Part shown: in pieces, positions 54,848-64,000 of the stretch
How the letters are laid out: each line of letters opens with the position of its first letter
Position numbering within the stretch: the stretch's first letter is position 1
Assembly: GCA_003013855.2 (NCBI GenBank)
Contig: ML058493.1
Span: forward strand, 2,232,001-2,296,000
Length of the DNA stretch: 64,000 nucleotides
Reading direction: 5' to 3'
From: Liriodendron chinense
Lineage: Eukaryota > Streptophyta > Magnoliopsida > Magnoliales > Magnoliaceae
Position numbers and translations under genes: made by a program
The notes under the pieces: generated by a model
The model's input: only the letters and a program-made list of their open reading frames with translations
The model's database searches: none
Told to the model about the DNA's origin: nothing

Positions 54848-57164
54848 TCAGCTTTCGGCAGCATTAGATGGCCCGGCCGCAGCCCCTTTTGAAGGTCCCT
54901 CCCTCGCAACTTCGTCCTCATCTTCATCATTGTCGACAGGAGTCAGGTCGAGGTCGGGGAAGTGTTTGAGAACGAGCCGTATGCAATCCTGGAAACCATG
55001 GTTGTACAGCTCCTTAGAGATTGCATTCAGCCTCTCATACTTGGCTTCTGCATCTTTTGCATCGGCCAAAGCCTTCATCTGGACCTCCTTCAAGAGCCGG
55101 GCTAGGTCCACCTTCTCCTCCTCAGCTGTCTTGAGAGCGGCCTCGAGCGACTCGACCTTGTTACCCTCAGACTGGGCCTTGGCTGAGGTCTCCCTCATCG
55201 CCTCCTCCAGAGACTGGACTTGTACTTGAGACACTTCCAGCTCGGACTGAGCCACCTTCAGCTCGGACTGGGCTGTCTGCAGTTCAGCTTGGGCCGTCTG
55301 CAGCTCCGTCTGGGCCGTTGCCAGCTCAGACAGCTTCTTCTTCAGCTCAGCCTTCATCGCCTCAGTCTTGTTCTTCCAAGAAGAGGCGGCAACCTAGAGC
55401 TTTTTGCATCTGGTGAGTCCGTTCAGCCATCTTCTGGCGAATCATGATCAGCAAGGCCGAGTCCTACAACAAACAAATTACGACAATTAGTGATGCGACA
55501 GTGGCATGAATAAAGAAAAAGAAGAAGAGAAAGAGGCAGTCAGCTTACCCTGAGACTGCTCTCAATGGCGACTCCGACCATCTGATCAGGATCTGACGAC
55601 GCGAGCGAGTTCAGATCCTGAGGGATGCTCTGGTTAACGTCTATGTAGGCGTTAACCCCCTCTTTCCAGGTCGCAAACTGCTCCGTTACCGGAGGCATGT
55701 CAACCTGGTCCTCACGCTGCTCGGCCCCAGACGCAGCCGCAGGGCGAGTGGCCCGGGAGCCGGAGGTGGGCGCGACGACCCGACCTCAGCAGGGGTGCGA
55801 GCAGGCCCCGCTGAAGTCGATGCTGTCGGAGTACCAGACAAGCTGGCACGAGTCGCGGGTCGGCCCGACGACGGCTCTCCTCGGGAATCCGAGGTGTCCG
55901 GAACGTTGACAACAGGAACCCTGGGAGCGGGGGACTGGGCAGCCAGAGGCTCACCCCCTCCGGGGGATGAACCCTGAGGCTGACCAGACCCGCATACGAA
56001 GGACTGAGGCAACCTTTGTTGCCTCTGAGCCTCCGTGGCCACCCTCTTGCTCAGAGGTTCCACCGAGCTCTCCCCGCGCTCAATGAGCCGAGCAGGGATT
56101 CTGCGGGACTTAGAAACCGCCTTCGGGGCCATGCCTGTTCAAAACACAGAGGAAGGTGTCAGGACACCATACTTGGAAAAAATTGACAAGTAAAATGTAA
56201 ATATCTACATTACCGACCTGATTCGAGGATGGATTCTACGGTGATTAAGCTGCGGAAGTTCCTTTCTACAAGCGGGTACTCCCGTGCAGCTCGGATCTGC
56301 CTCTCTTGGATTGCAGATAGCGCTACTCTGATGGCCACCGAGGCTGCATAGACAAGGAAGTACGCGTCAGAATAAGAAAAAGGAGGGATAAATGAAGAGT
56401 ATTAGAAATTCGAAAAATTTTCTAAGTACAGCTCGACCTGGCAGAGCAAAATCAACTCGGACCCTATGCTCTAGAGGGTGAAGCTCGTCCGACGAAGCCT
56501 CCCAATCCCCCGACGCGAAAAACCATTTCCTCTTCCAGACTCTTGTCGAGGAGGGTAGGCCAGTCACTATCGAGCCCCCATGGCCCGGGTGAGAAGAGAG
56601 GTAATAAAGACCATGACCTCCCAGAGACTTTAGACTGTACATAGAGAACAGCTTGTTCGAGGTCAGGTCCTTATTTCCTACTCTCTGCCACAAAATGTAA
56701 CATCCCACCATACACCTCCAGCCATTAGGTTGGAGCTGGCTCGGTGCGAGGCCTAGGGTGTTAAGGACCTCTCGCACAAAGGGGTGCAGGGGTAACCTAA
56801 GCCCGGCCTCTAGATGCATTAGGGAGATAACGATTTCTCCCCAGCGAGGTCGGCTTGGTCTATCAGCCCGGTCCGGAATCCTAAGATCAACGGATTCCGG
56901 GATCCCATACATCCTCCTCGCATTATCCAGTTCTCTCTGGGTAATTTGCGAGACCACGCCGTCCAGCTCGAAGGAATCTCTCTGAGCCGTCTCATCCCCA
57001 ACTCCTGGCTCAGGAACGTCAAATTCCTCTTCATTCACAGGATCGGCTGTCCTGGAATGGGATTCTCTGGGGTCCATCTCCTGATGCCCTGATAGAGGTG
57101 GGTCCGATTCGGAATCTCCAAACCTCACCATCGGAATGGCATCAGAGTAGGAGGTCTCTGACAT
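54848..57164 (-). pseudogene. Spliced Transposase_28-type gene antisense to element C
   Basis: Four exons on the minus strand: 57164-56438, 56343-56218, 56134-55549 and 55463-54848. Introns of 94, 83 and 85 bp all have GT/AG ends (CAG/GTCGAG..TATGCAG, CAG/GTCGGTAATG..GAACAG, AGG/GTAAGC..TTGTAG), and codon phases match at all three junctions. Exon 1 holds LEAGLRLPLHPFVREVLNTL and LAPSQLQPNGWRCMVGCY, typical of the Pfam 'putative gypsy type transposon' domain. Exon 2 has ALSAIQERQIRAAREYPLVE. Exon 3 is Pro/Ser-rich and low-complexity. Exon 4 is a Gln/Ala/Glu coiled coil with heptad-like TAQAELQTAQSELKVAQSEL, then an acidic tail. One-base shifts near 55740-55790 and 55395 mark recent decay. Function is unknown. 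Confidence 0.78.
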
Positions 57165-57344
57165 TGTGAAAAAGACGAAAAAGGAAGGTCTCCTAAAGCG
57201 TGAGAAGAGCGTACCCTAAGTGATTGGTACGCCGGCCGGACGAGAGATGACAGAGAATGGAGGAGGAGAACTCTACAGGAAAAAGAGAGAGGGAAACAGA
57301 ATCGGAGAAGAGAAGAATTTTTCCGAAATTCGCTAACTCTCGAG

Positions 57345-57351
57345 TTTTATA
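57345..57351 (-). promoter_or_regulatory. TATA box of the antisense gene in element C
   Basis: GGGTATAAAACTCG on the minus strand lies about 180 bp upstream of the ATG at 57164. It is followed by a strongly CT-rich leader (about 57315-57255, minus strand), like the Y-patch of plant promoters. Confidence 0.65.
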
Positions 57352-57437
57352 CCCGAAGGATCCTTTGGCATTTAATGCAATGATTCCGCGTGGCGGCTCT
57401 CAGTTGAAGCGTACGAAAGGTAACGCACCACTCCAGA

Positions 57438-57443
57438 CACGTG
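57438..57443. promoter_or_regulatory. G-box (CACGTG) upstream of the antisense TATA box
   Basis: GCCACGTGTC on the minus strand lies about 90 bp upstream of the TATA box, a common spacing for bZIP/bHLH sites in plants. GCCACGCGG is a related box at about 57390. Confidence 0.45.
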
Positions 57444-57645
57444 GCGCCACCCCGTTCGATACTACTCTGTTGGGCGCTGATACGCCGTACGAACGAATGA
57501 TGACGCCTCGGGTTTTTGAACGACGCATTAAATGCCGCTTTCCCGCCCGTTGAGATGACGGCGCGACAGCTGTAAAACACTAAGGGTAATCAGATCGACG
57601 TATCTTCTTCATCAAGCTACTCCCGAGATAGACGAGCTAGACTCG

Positions 57646-57661
57646 GGAGTGGGGGGACTTC
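57646..57661 (+). other. Element C polypurine tract
   Basis: GGGAGTGGGGGGACTT immediately precedes the 3' LTR. Confidence 0.75.
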
Positions 57662-58304
57662 TGTTGTGAGAAGAATACGAACTGACCTCGACACCGTCAC
57701 GAAGAGAATGCGAGCTGACCTGAGGTCGGATCCGATTCAGCTCGCTTAGCTCGAAGCCGATCTGATGACAGACGAAGTAACTCAAATACAGGTCGTCAGA
57801 TCTGACCGACCCGAGACTAAAGAAGAAAGGTAGTCCTCGAAAACGACCTCGCCAGGTCGACCTCTTTGCGACCTGATTCTGTTTCCGTAATTCTCTAAGT
57901 TTGTGCGCGATAAGGGGAAGGAAATCCGGGAGATCTCTAACCAACCCGCCGAAAGATCCTCAAAGATCACGGGACAGCTCCGGAAGTCCCAAAGATCCGA
58001 GAATCCCTCCCGTGAAATCACGGCTTCAAAAGGAAATACAACTCTGTAATCTAAGTCTATAAATTGACGCGTCTCCTTCATTATCAAGGTACGATACAAA
58101 TACTGATCAAAAGGTATAGATTCAATCCTTCAATATCTCATTTAGGCATCGGAGGGCTAACGGCTGGACCCCAGCCACTCCTCTTTGCTTTCCTTTGTCT
58201 TCTACAGGGTCCACCTTTCTTTCAAGGAAGGAGATCAACGTCATTCATCCATCAATACGAGGGAATCTTCATCTTCATCTGTTGTCGAATTTCGAGCATC
58301 AACA
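57662..58304 (+). repeat. Element C 3' LTR
   Basis: 643 bp, about 97.5% identical to the 5' LTR by eye, and followed by the GAAAG target duplication. Confidence 0.93.
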
Positions 58305-58309
58305 GAAAG

Positions 58310-58629
58310 AATTAATGCAATTTTTTTTTAATGCAAGATATGCTTCGACGGCTTCAGGCCGTCTCTTTTTTATAAACTGAAAATTACCGACAGTATCACT
58401 GCCTCTTAAATTCTACATTATCTAGGTGGTAGTGTACTACAACGACGGTTATGGACCATCGTATTGTGAGGCGGCCCATAACCGTCGTTCATGAACGACG
58501 GTTTCAGACCGTTGGGTAAGTTTTACGACGCACTAAAATAAGATGGCCCCTACGTCGGTTGAAAACCCGTAGAGAATAACAATTTGAGACGGTTTTCAGC
58601 TGTCTTTTTTTCGCTGTTTTGGCGTAGTG
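58310..58629. mobile_element. CACTA-type element end
   Basis: The stretch ends TTTTGGCGTAGTG (58617-58629), i.e. a CACTACGCCAAAA terminus read backwards. Inside are inverted motifs AACGACGGTTATGG / CCCATAACCGTCGTT and GACGGTTT...AACCG. The left terminus is not recognisable; the start coordinate is approximate. Confidence 0.55.
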
Positions 58630-58635
58630 AATGAA

Positions 58636-58985
58636 GGAGATAAAAGTCTCAGATGGACCACAATATAGAAAACAATGGTGATTGACCATTGAGAACTTCT
58701 TGTGGGCCACAAGGGTTGTGGATCAAGCTAATATTTGTTCTTTTCCCCCTTCATCCAGGTCTGTGTGACCTTATAAACACGTTGGATGGAAAATAAACAT
58801 TACGGTGGGGCCTAGGAAGCTTTTTCGGTCGGCATTCAATCACCACTTTTCCTGTAGTGTGGTCCACCTGTGATTTCTCGGCTTCATTTTTGGGTTCGTG
58901 CATTTTGATATGTAAAAACGGATGGACTACGTGGATATACTTACACCTACATAAAGGTGGGCCCCACGGTCAGGGCCGGGCCGGG
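58636..58985. mobile_element. Fold-back family member
   Basis: It contains the family blocks CAGATGGACCACA, TGGTGATTGACCATTGAGAAC, GGATCAAGCTAATATTTGTT, TTCATCCAGGTCTG, TTGGATGGAAAATAAACATTACGG and GGTGGGCCCCAC. The left end is truncated. Confidence 0.6.
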
Positions 58986-59714
58986 CCACACCTAATCCGC
59001 TCCCATGTACGTCTCACCAGATGCACGATCAGCGATCCATACAGCACGTGCGTGGTCGAATGGAAGTGGACCAAGACCCGCCGACTCGTGATGTACGAGA
59101 TTCACTAATGTCATGCCACGTTTGTAATGGAGCCGCAAAAGACCGTGACTTGTTTGGCGCGTGATGAACGACAGTTGGTTTGTTCTACGTAAGTCATGAT
59201 GGCTTTCATTGTCTATCGAATACGTGCAGCAGAATACACTTCCATGTATGTCTCTGTACAGATGGGACACACACGTATAGGTGATCTCTACTGTTGATCT
59301 TATGGGCCCCATTGTTCGATGCATGTTGCCTCAAAAGTCCTCTAAACAGTATGGCGCTATCTTTCAAATACGTGATCTTCCCTACGTTGGATATAGACCA
59401 TTGATTTATTTTCTTTTTAGATCTTCTACCTGCAGAAAACTAATCTAGGGGCCCAGAATTCTTTTCTTCCGTAGATTTGTGGGAATATAGTCGACCCAAG
59501 CTGCGCTTTATCATATCAACGGTATGGATCACTCAATCAAGGGCTTAAATTTTACCAAGAGTGGTGCTGGAAGACGCCGTACATGACCTTCTGCAGGGCT
59601 GCAGATGATTAAATAATCTTACGGTGCAAGTCGTATGGATGGATGCTTTCATGGCATGTCGGGACCGGACCGGAATCGTCTACCTCACCTGCTTCACGCA
59701 TCACGTAAAACACA

Positions 59715-60165
59715 CAAGCTCTGTGGGGCCCATAGTGTTTTTTATGTAAAATCCGTTCCGTTAAGAGTGTTAGAAGCATTATTTTCACCATACATAAAAA
59801 AATATTCAGACCGATATAAAACGAAGGTAGGCTAAATGAATGAGAATAATATAAAATTGCTCGTAGAACCTCTAAGTTCAACTGGTATGGCCCGCATGAG
59901 TTTTGGACCAGGATGATTTTTTTATTTTATAACTTCTATTCATCGTAATGAATTGCACATTATTAATGGGTTTGATGAAAGATAAACATCATGACGACCC
60001 CATACATAAACCCGATTAGCCATCCCCTTTTGTTCACTGATGTGGCTCACCTGAGAAGTTTATTTGGAAGATTTCTGGTCCTAGATCGTAACACATAAGA
60101 TGGCATATGATGGACGGAGTGTATTTTAAAAGGACAACATGGTGGGCCCCATGGGTGTTTTATGC
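59715..60165. mobile_element. Fold-back family member, diverged
   Basis: CTCTGTGGGGCCCATAG near the left edge and GGTGGGCCCCATGGG at the right are inverted. The interior has TTTTGGACCAGGATGATTTT and GATGAAAGATAAACATCA blocks. It has no coding content. Confidence 0.55.
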
Positions 60166-60602
60166 GCTGGGTGAAACAAGGGTTGTTGACTATTCCGGTC
60201 CATTGGAACCTGCGTGATTAAATAATCGTATAGTGCGCGCACCACCAAAACCTTGTCGTGTTCCAAAAGTCAGGCGCTTTAATCGCTTTGGAAGACTCCA
60301 GAGATAAGGCGCGTGTGTCCGTGGACTCGGATGCATAGGTCACCGGTGGGATCCACATCGATCATGTTCCGATGATCTTAACCGTCAGTCAAGTGGGCAT
60401 CAGAAAGCGTGTGCCATCGTCCACAACGGACATCTTAGTTCTTTTTTTTTTTCGTGGAAGGTGTGTGCAACATCCCAACCTTTTCACACCCAGATCCATA
60501 ACACAGGTGGGAGACTAAGTGAAGATCAGTTTCAAGTATCGATTACTAAAGGGTGGCTAACATTGCGGTGTGAGGAGGCGAATTGAGTCCTGCCTCACAA
60601 TC

Positions 60603-60900
60603 GACCCAAAGCATTCATGATCTGTGGAGGGGCCCACCGTAATGTAACTGTTCATCCCTTTTCTAAGATCATTTCAGGCCGTTATGGGTAAAAACAAAAA
60701 AAAAAAAAGGTCAGATCCAATGCCCGAGTGGACCACACCAAATGGTAAGATTGGGTTACATTGAATGCACAAAGCATTAAATGTAATTTGCATTCAATGC
60801 AAGAGTTGTGTTATTTGGTGCGGTCCACTTGATCGTTGGATCTACTTAATTTTTGTTGTCCATAGCGTAAAATGATCCAAAAGGTATGGAAGTAGCTGTC
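60603..60900. mobile_element. Fold-back family member with strong hairpin
   Basis: The arms include GGCCGTTATGGGTAAAAACA against TTTTTGTTGTCCATAGCG, and GAGTGGACCACACCAAATG against ATTTGGTGCGGTCCACTTG. They converge on a short centre near 60775-60800. It could fold into a long imperfect stem. Confidence 0.65.
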
Positions 60901-61439
60901 AATGGACCGGGTTGGCCTGAGGGGCTTTCGGGCTGGGCCTGCCTTGGGTTGGGCATAGACTAGAATATCAGCTTGTTTGAAAAATGGGCTGGACTTGAAC
61001 TTGGCTATTAAAAACCGTCAGCCCAAACTTGAATATATTTTTTTAGATTTAAAATTTAAATTAAATTATTTTCCCAGTTTCAAAATTTAAATTTTAAACA
61101 AATTTTCTTCAAAAATCAATTTCCCTACTAAAGCTTATTTTATTCTCTGTAATGTTAATGAATTTTTTCATATATGAAAAACTATATGATTAGAGGACAA
61201 TTTCTCTTCCTATGTAAAAGGCCGGGGGCTCAGGATGGGTTGGGTACGGGCCGGACCCTACATTTGCATCTCGAGCTGGGCTCAGGCTACACTAATGTGG
61301 CCTGTCATGGGCCGGGCTGGGTTTACACATGTGTTGAGGGAGGCGGGCCTACAGAGCTTGGCCCAGCCCTAACCCGATCTATTGATACCCCTAGATGGAA
61401 GGCGTGGATAAATAGATACACCATGGAGGCCTCCTCCAC
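60901..61439. other. No gene; GGGCTGGGC-type repetitive block
   Basis: Alternating GGGCTGGGC/GGGCCGGGC words (60910-60960 and 61220-61370) flank an AT-rich core, as also seen at 14400-14790. The 119-codon frame across it has no domain. Confidence 0.4.
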
Positions 61440-61890
61440 GTATCTTTGCAATGGCGTCCATACTGATGACGCAATTCCCGTCACTAACTCGAGCCAATTA
61501 GGTGATCCAAATCTCACGTGGCTCACACCGTAGAAAACAGCAGTGATTGAGTACATAGCCATTAAAAATTCCAAAGGGCCTATCGTAGCAGTTCCTTATT
61601 GTTTATTTACAATCCAACCTGTTGATAATGTAAATAAGATATATATATCAATGGAAGTAAGAAAGATCAGATTGATCCAAGCTCTTTTAGCCCACAAAAC
61701 GTTTTTAATTATTACTCATCACTATTTCTATTGATATGGGCTACTTAAGATTTGGATCTTCTTATGATTTTGGATCAAGCCCTAAAATGAGATGGAAAGA
61801 CAGATGCACGGTCTTGATATACAACAAATAAATCAAGATACGCCCCCACACGGTTAGGGTAACACCCATTAAGCTGTTACCGACTACCAG
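61440..61890. mobile_element. Fold-back family member related to 6064-6608
   Basis: The right three quarters match the second half of 6064-6608 block by block (CAAAGGGCCTATCGTA, AAAACGTTTTTAAT, CCCACACGGTTAGGGTAACA, AAGCTGTTACC). The left terminal repeat is lost or diverged. Confidence 0.65.
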
Positions 61891-61964
61891 GGGGTGGGTG
61901 TACTCACAGTGGGGTGTGCACTGACCAAAAAAAAAAAAAAAAAAATCCAAATGTGGATCCCAGC

Positions 61965-62310
61965 TCTGTGGGAACCACCGTGTAGTTGTGTGAGATCCGA
62001 TCCCTTCATCAGTCGCAGAGCTTCAGGTTCGGTGTACGTATAAAAAAATGTCCGGTCCTCAAACCTCTATAACCCCTTCATCCAGGTGAAGTTCATCCAA
62101 TGAACGGGTTAGATGAAATGTACAAATTGAGTTGGGCCCTACACACAATCCTACGGTTGTTGTCCCCTCTCATTGTTCACTGTGGTGTGGTCCACCTGAA
62201 TTGTGGATCAGGCTGATTTTTTGCACCAGGGCGTACCATCGAGAGTCATAACTGATGGACAGACCGGATGTCACACAAACGGTGGGCCCATAGAGATCGG
62301 GCGCGGTATG
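61965..62310. mobile_element. Fold-back family member, diverged
   Basis: Shared blocks: CCCTTCATCCAGGTGAA, GTTGGGCCCTAC, TGTGGTGTGGTCCACCTGAA and GGTGGGCCCATAGAG. The boundaries are approximate. Confidence 0.5.
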
Positions 62311-62636
62311 CCCTGCTCAAGAGACAACGCCGCCGAATGAGGCCCACTTGCTGAGTTTTCCAATAATCGGAGCCGTCCATATGGTGTAATCCGTGCCATA
62401 TCGGCCACGATAAGAAACATGTGTGGATCCGTTGTTTTTTCTACATTACTACTGTGGATGAATATGGACGGTTCAAATCATCCGACCATCTGCTCCACTG
62501 GGTGGCCACTAACGATGGATCCTGAGTGGCGGCATAGGCAAAAGTCACTAAATTGGAAAAAAGCGTTCGGAGGCTGCCATGTGGGCAGCCCTTTGTCGGA
62601 CGCGGATTGCCTGCAACCAATGGCTGCAGAGGAATC

Positions 62637-63092
62637 CTGCAACGCTAAGCAACCTAGGCCCACCGTGATTTTTATATTATATCCACTCCGTCCATCCGTT
62701 TCTCCGGCTAATTTTAGCACATGAACCAAAACATGAGGGAGATCCAAAACTCAAGTGAGCTACACCATAGGAAACAGCGGGGATGGAAACGCTCGGTGTT
62801 GAAACCTTTATGGGTCCCAAAATGATTTTTGATGACATCCAACTCCTTCGTAAGGTTATGCCCATCTGGATGAAGGGAGAACACAAATATCAGATTGATC
62901 TAAAACTTCCTTGGCCCCAGAGAAAGTTTTAGAGGTAAGCATTCAATCCTCGCTGTTTCTTGTGGTGTTAACTACTTGAGTATTGGATCTCCCTTCTGTT
63001 TGTAACCCACATCATAAAATCAGCTGGATAAACGGATGGACGGATTGGATATAACATAACATCATGGTGGGCTCCACATTGCTTGCGTTACG
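62637..63092. mobile_element. Fold-back family member next to the ankyrin gene
   Basis: Left TGCAACGCTAAGCAACC...GGCCCACCGTGAT pairs with right ATCATGGTGGGCTCC...TTGCTTGCGTTACG. The interior blocks match 6617-7080. It ends about 255 bp upstream of the ankyrin ATG, so it borders that gene's promoter. Confidence 0.7.
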
Positions 63093-63287
63093 GGTAATCC
63101 GCGTTCCCTTCGTTGGAAAATCTCCACACTTTCTCCTATTAGACGTGGAACCTCACCTAGACTAGTTTTGCATTCACATTTTCTGATCGAATGCCACTAA
63201 TAGATGGTCAAGATGGTTGACCATAGCCTGCCCGCTTGATGGAAGACCACGCGGCAAGGACCATGAAATGCACGGCTCGCTCTCTGC

Positions 63288-63295
63288 TTAAATAT
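63288..63295 (+). promoter_or_regulatory. Probable TATA box of the ankyrin gene
   Basis: TTAAATAT lies 53-60 bp before the ATG at 63348. Transcription would start near 63320, giving a leader of about 25-30 nt rich in A and C. Confidence 0.45.
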
Positions 63296-63347
63296 CGCTC
63301 GTCTAACATCTATCAAACACTCAAAATCCAAACCCAAGCAAAGAAAA

Positions 63348-64000
63348 ATGGACCCTAAGCTGCTAGATGCAGCACGAACAGGCGATGTAGATCTCTTCAG
63401 AAAGCTCATCAAAGAGAATCCTAATCTCCTCCTCCAGCTGACCCCACAAAAGAACACGGCCCTCCATATCGTGGCCCGCTATGGCCACAAGGCCTTGGCC
63501 TTAGAGATCTACATACGATCTCGGTCGCTCCTCATTCAGCCTAACAAGAAAGGCGACACGCCACTACACGTCGCGGCCAAGGCCGGTAATTCCCTGATCA
63601 TCGACTTCTTCATCCGTTGGGCAGAAAGTCTATGTGGGTTGCCTTCGAATGACGTTGAAACCGGTGTGATCGACCCGCGCGATGTGCTGAGGCTGAGAAA
63701 TATCGTCAACAACACCGCGTTACATGAGGCGGTGCAAGAGGGCCACCTGCAAGTGGCGGTCCAGTTGATGACCGCAGACCCTGAATTGCTGTGTTTGGTG
63801 AACACTGCTAAACAATCGCCGCTTTATCTTGCTGCTAGAGAAGGATCGGTGGAGATCGTGCAGCAAATATTGGCTAGATCTCAAATGGAGATCCCTGCGG
63901 GCCCCAACGGACGGACGCCTTTGCATGCAGCAGTCGTCTGGGGCCATTTCGGTAACTGTCAATACATGGAGTTGGTTATTTCAGTTTATTTTTCATTTAT
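63348..64000 (+). CDS. Ankyrin-repeat protein, N-terminal exon (runs to the window edge)
   Basis: The ATG in AAGAAAAATGGAC is a good plant start context, and the frame is open from there. The protein begins MDPKLLDAARTGDVDLFRKL and contains at least five ankyrin repeats: NTALHIVARYGHKA, DTPLHVAAKAGN, NTALHEAVQEGHLQ, QSPLYLAAREGSVEIV and RTPLHAAVVWGHFG. This layout is typical of the large plant ankyrin family whose members end in a membrane-bound PGG domain (ACD6-like), often linked to defence signalling. A likely exon end is at 63951 (donor GTAACTGTC), because ankyrin spacing is lost beyond it. The C-terminus lies outside the window, so membrane anchoring is inferred only. No lesion is seen. 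Confidence 0.82.
   Translation, partial: MDPKLLDAARTGDVDLFRKLIKENPNLLLQLTPQKNTALHIVARYGHKALALEIYIRSRSLLIQPNKKGDTPLHVAAKAGNSLIIDFFIRWAESLCGLPSNDVETGVIDPRDVLRLRNIVNNTALHEAVQEGHLQVAVQLMTADPELLCLVNTAKQSPLYLAAREGSVEIVQQILARSQMEIPAGPNGRTPLHAAVVWGHFGNCQYMELVISVYFSF

Larger units (their letters stand above)
48125..58304 (+). mobile_element. Element C: Tat-like Ty3/Gypsy LTR retrotransposon with a convergent gene
   Basis: Two 643-bp LTRs (48125-48767, 57662-58304) start TGTTGTGAG and end ATCAACA. GAAAG is duplicated at 48120-48124 and 58305-58309. Gag-protease-RT-RNase H-second RNase H-integrase run on the plus strand from about 48868 to 54483. A spliced gene on the minus strand (57164 to 54848) fills the space up to the 3' LTR. 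By eye about 16 substitutions separate the LTRs (about 2.5%). Gag-pol appears to have been one continuous frame that now carries six nonsense codons and one single-base deletion. Confidence 0.94.

Noticed and set aside
1..64000. tRNA or rRNA genes
   Set aside because: I found no cloverleaf with A and B boxes and no rRNA-like block. Primer-binding sites match tRNA ends only.

Overview
The window is plant nuclear DNA. Evidence: Ty3/Gypsy LTR retrotransposons with plant-type Tat and Athila domain orders, CACTA termini, decayed copies of plant cell-wall genes (expansin-like B, GH9 endo-glucanase), a UPF1 helicase fragment with plant-like introns, and the first exon of a plant ankyrin-repeat gene at the right edge. 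Many fold-back repeats with GTGGGCCCCAC-type ends remind me of magnoliid genomes; that is recollection, so the clade is a low-confidence guess.

Layout. 1-16222: mostly non-genic DNA with one possible exon (577-727), a 560-bp direct duplication, GA microsatellites, three fold-back elements side by side (5517-7080), a CACTA end (8753), pseudogene pieces of expansin-like B (11172-11467) and GH9 (12020-12560), and a small CACTA element (13170-13437). 16228-44438: element A, a 28.2-kb Tat-like retrotransposon with flanking TTCAT duplications, gag-pol on the minus strand, and a second coding unit on the plus strand that includes a plant mobile domain (PMD). Inside that PMD unit sits element B (21657-31976), a 10.3-kb Athila-like retrotransposon flanked by TTGCG. 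44444-48119: continuation of the host DNA, with the UPF1 fragment (46377-46655). 48125-58304: element C, a 10.2-kb Tat-like retrotransposon flanked by GAAAG, gag-pol on the plus strand and a spliced minus-strand gene with a Transposase_28-type domain. 58305-63347: CACTA and fold-back relics. 63348 to the end: ankyrin gene.

How the parts work together. In both Tat elements gag, protease, RT, two RNase H domains and integrase are read from the 5' LTR. An additional gene converges on them from just inside the 3' LTR, with its own TATA box, short introns and a coiled-coil C-terminus. The N-terminal domain of this gene differs between the elements. LTR pairs differ by roughly 3% (A), 2.5% (C) and 1% (B) by eye, so B is youngest, as its nesting requires. 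All three gag-pol units carry stops or frameshifts, so none looks autonomous now.

Most promising for follow-up: the convergent spliced genes of A and C, the six-fold palindrome array in the LTR of B, the hairpin arrays in A, and the set of unrelated host gene fragments on one strand.
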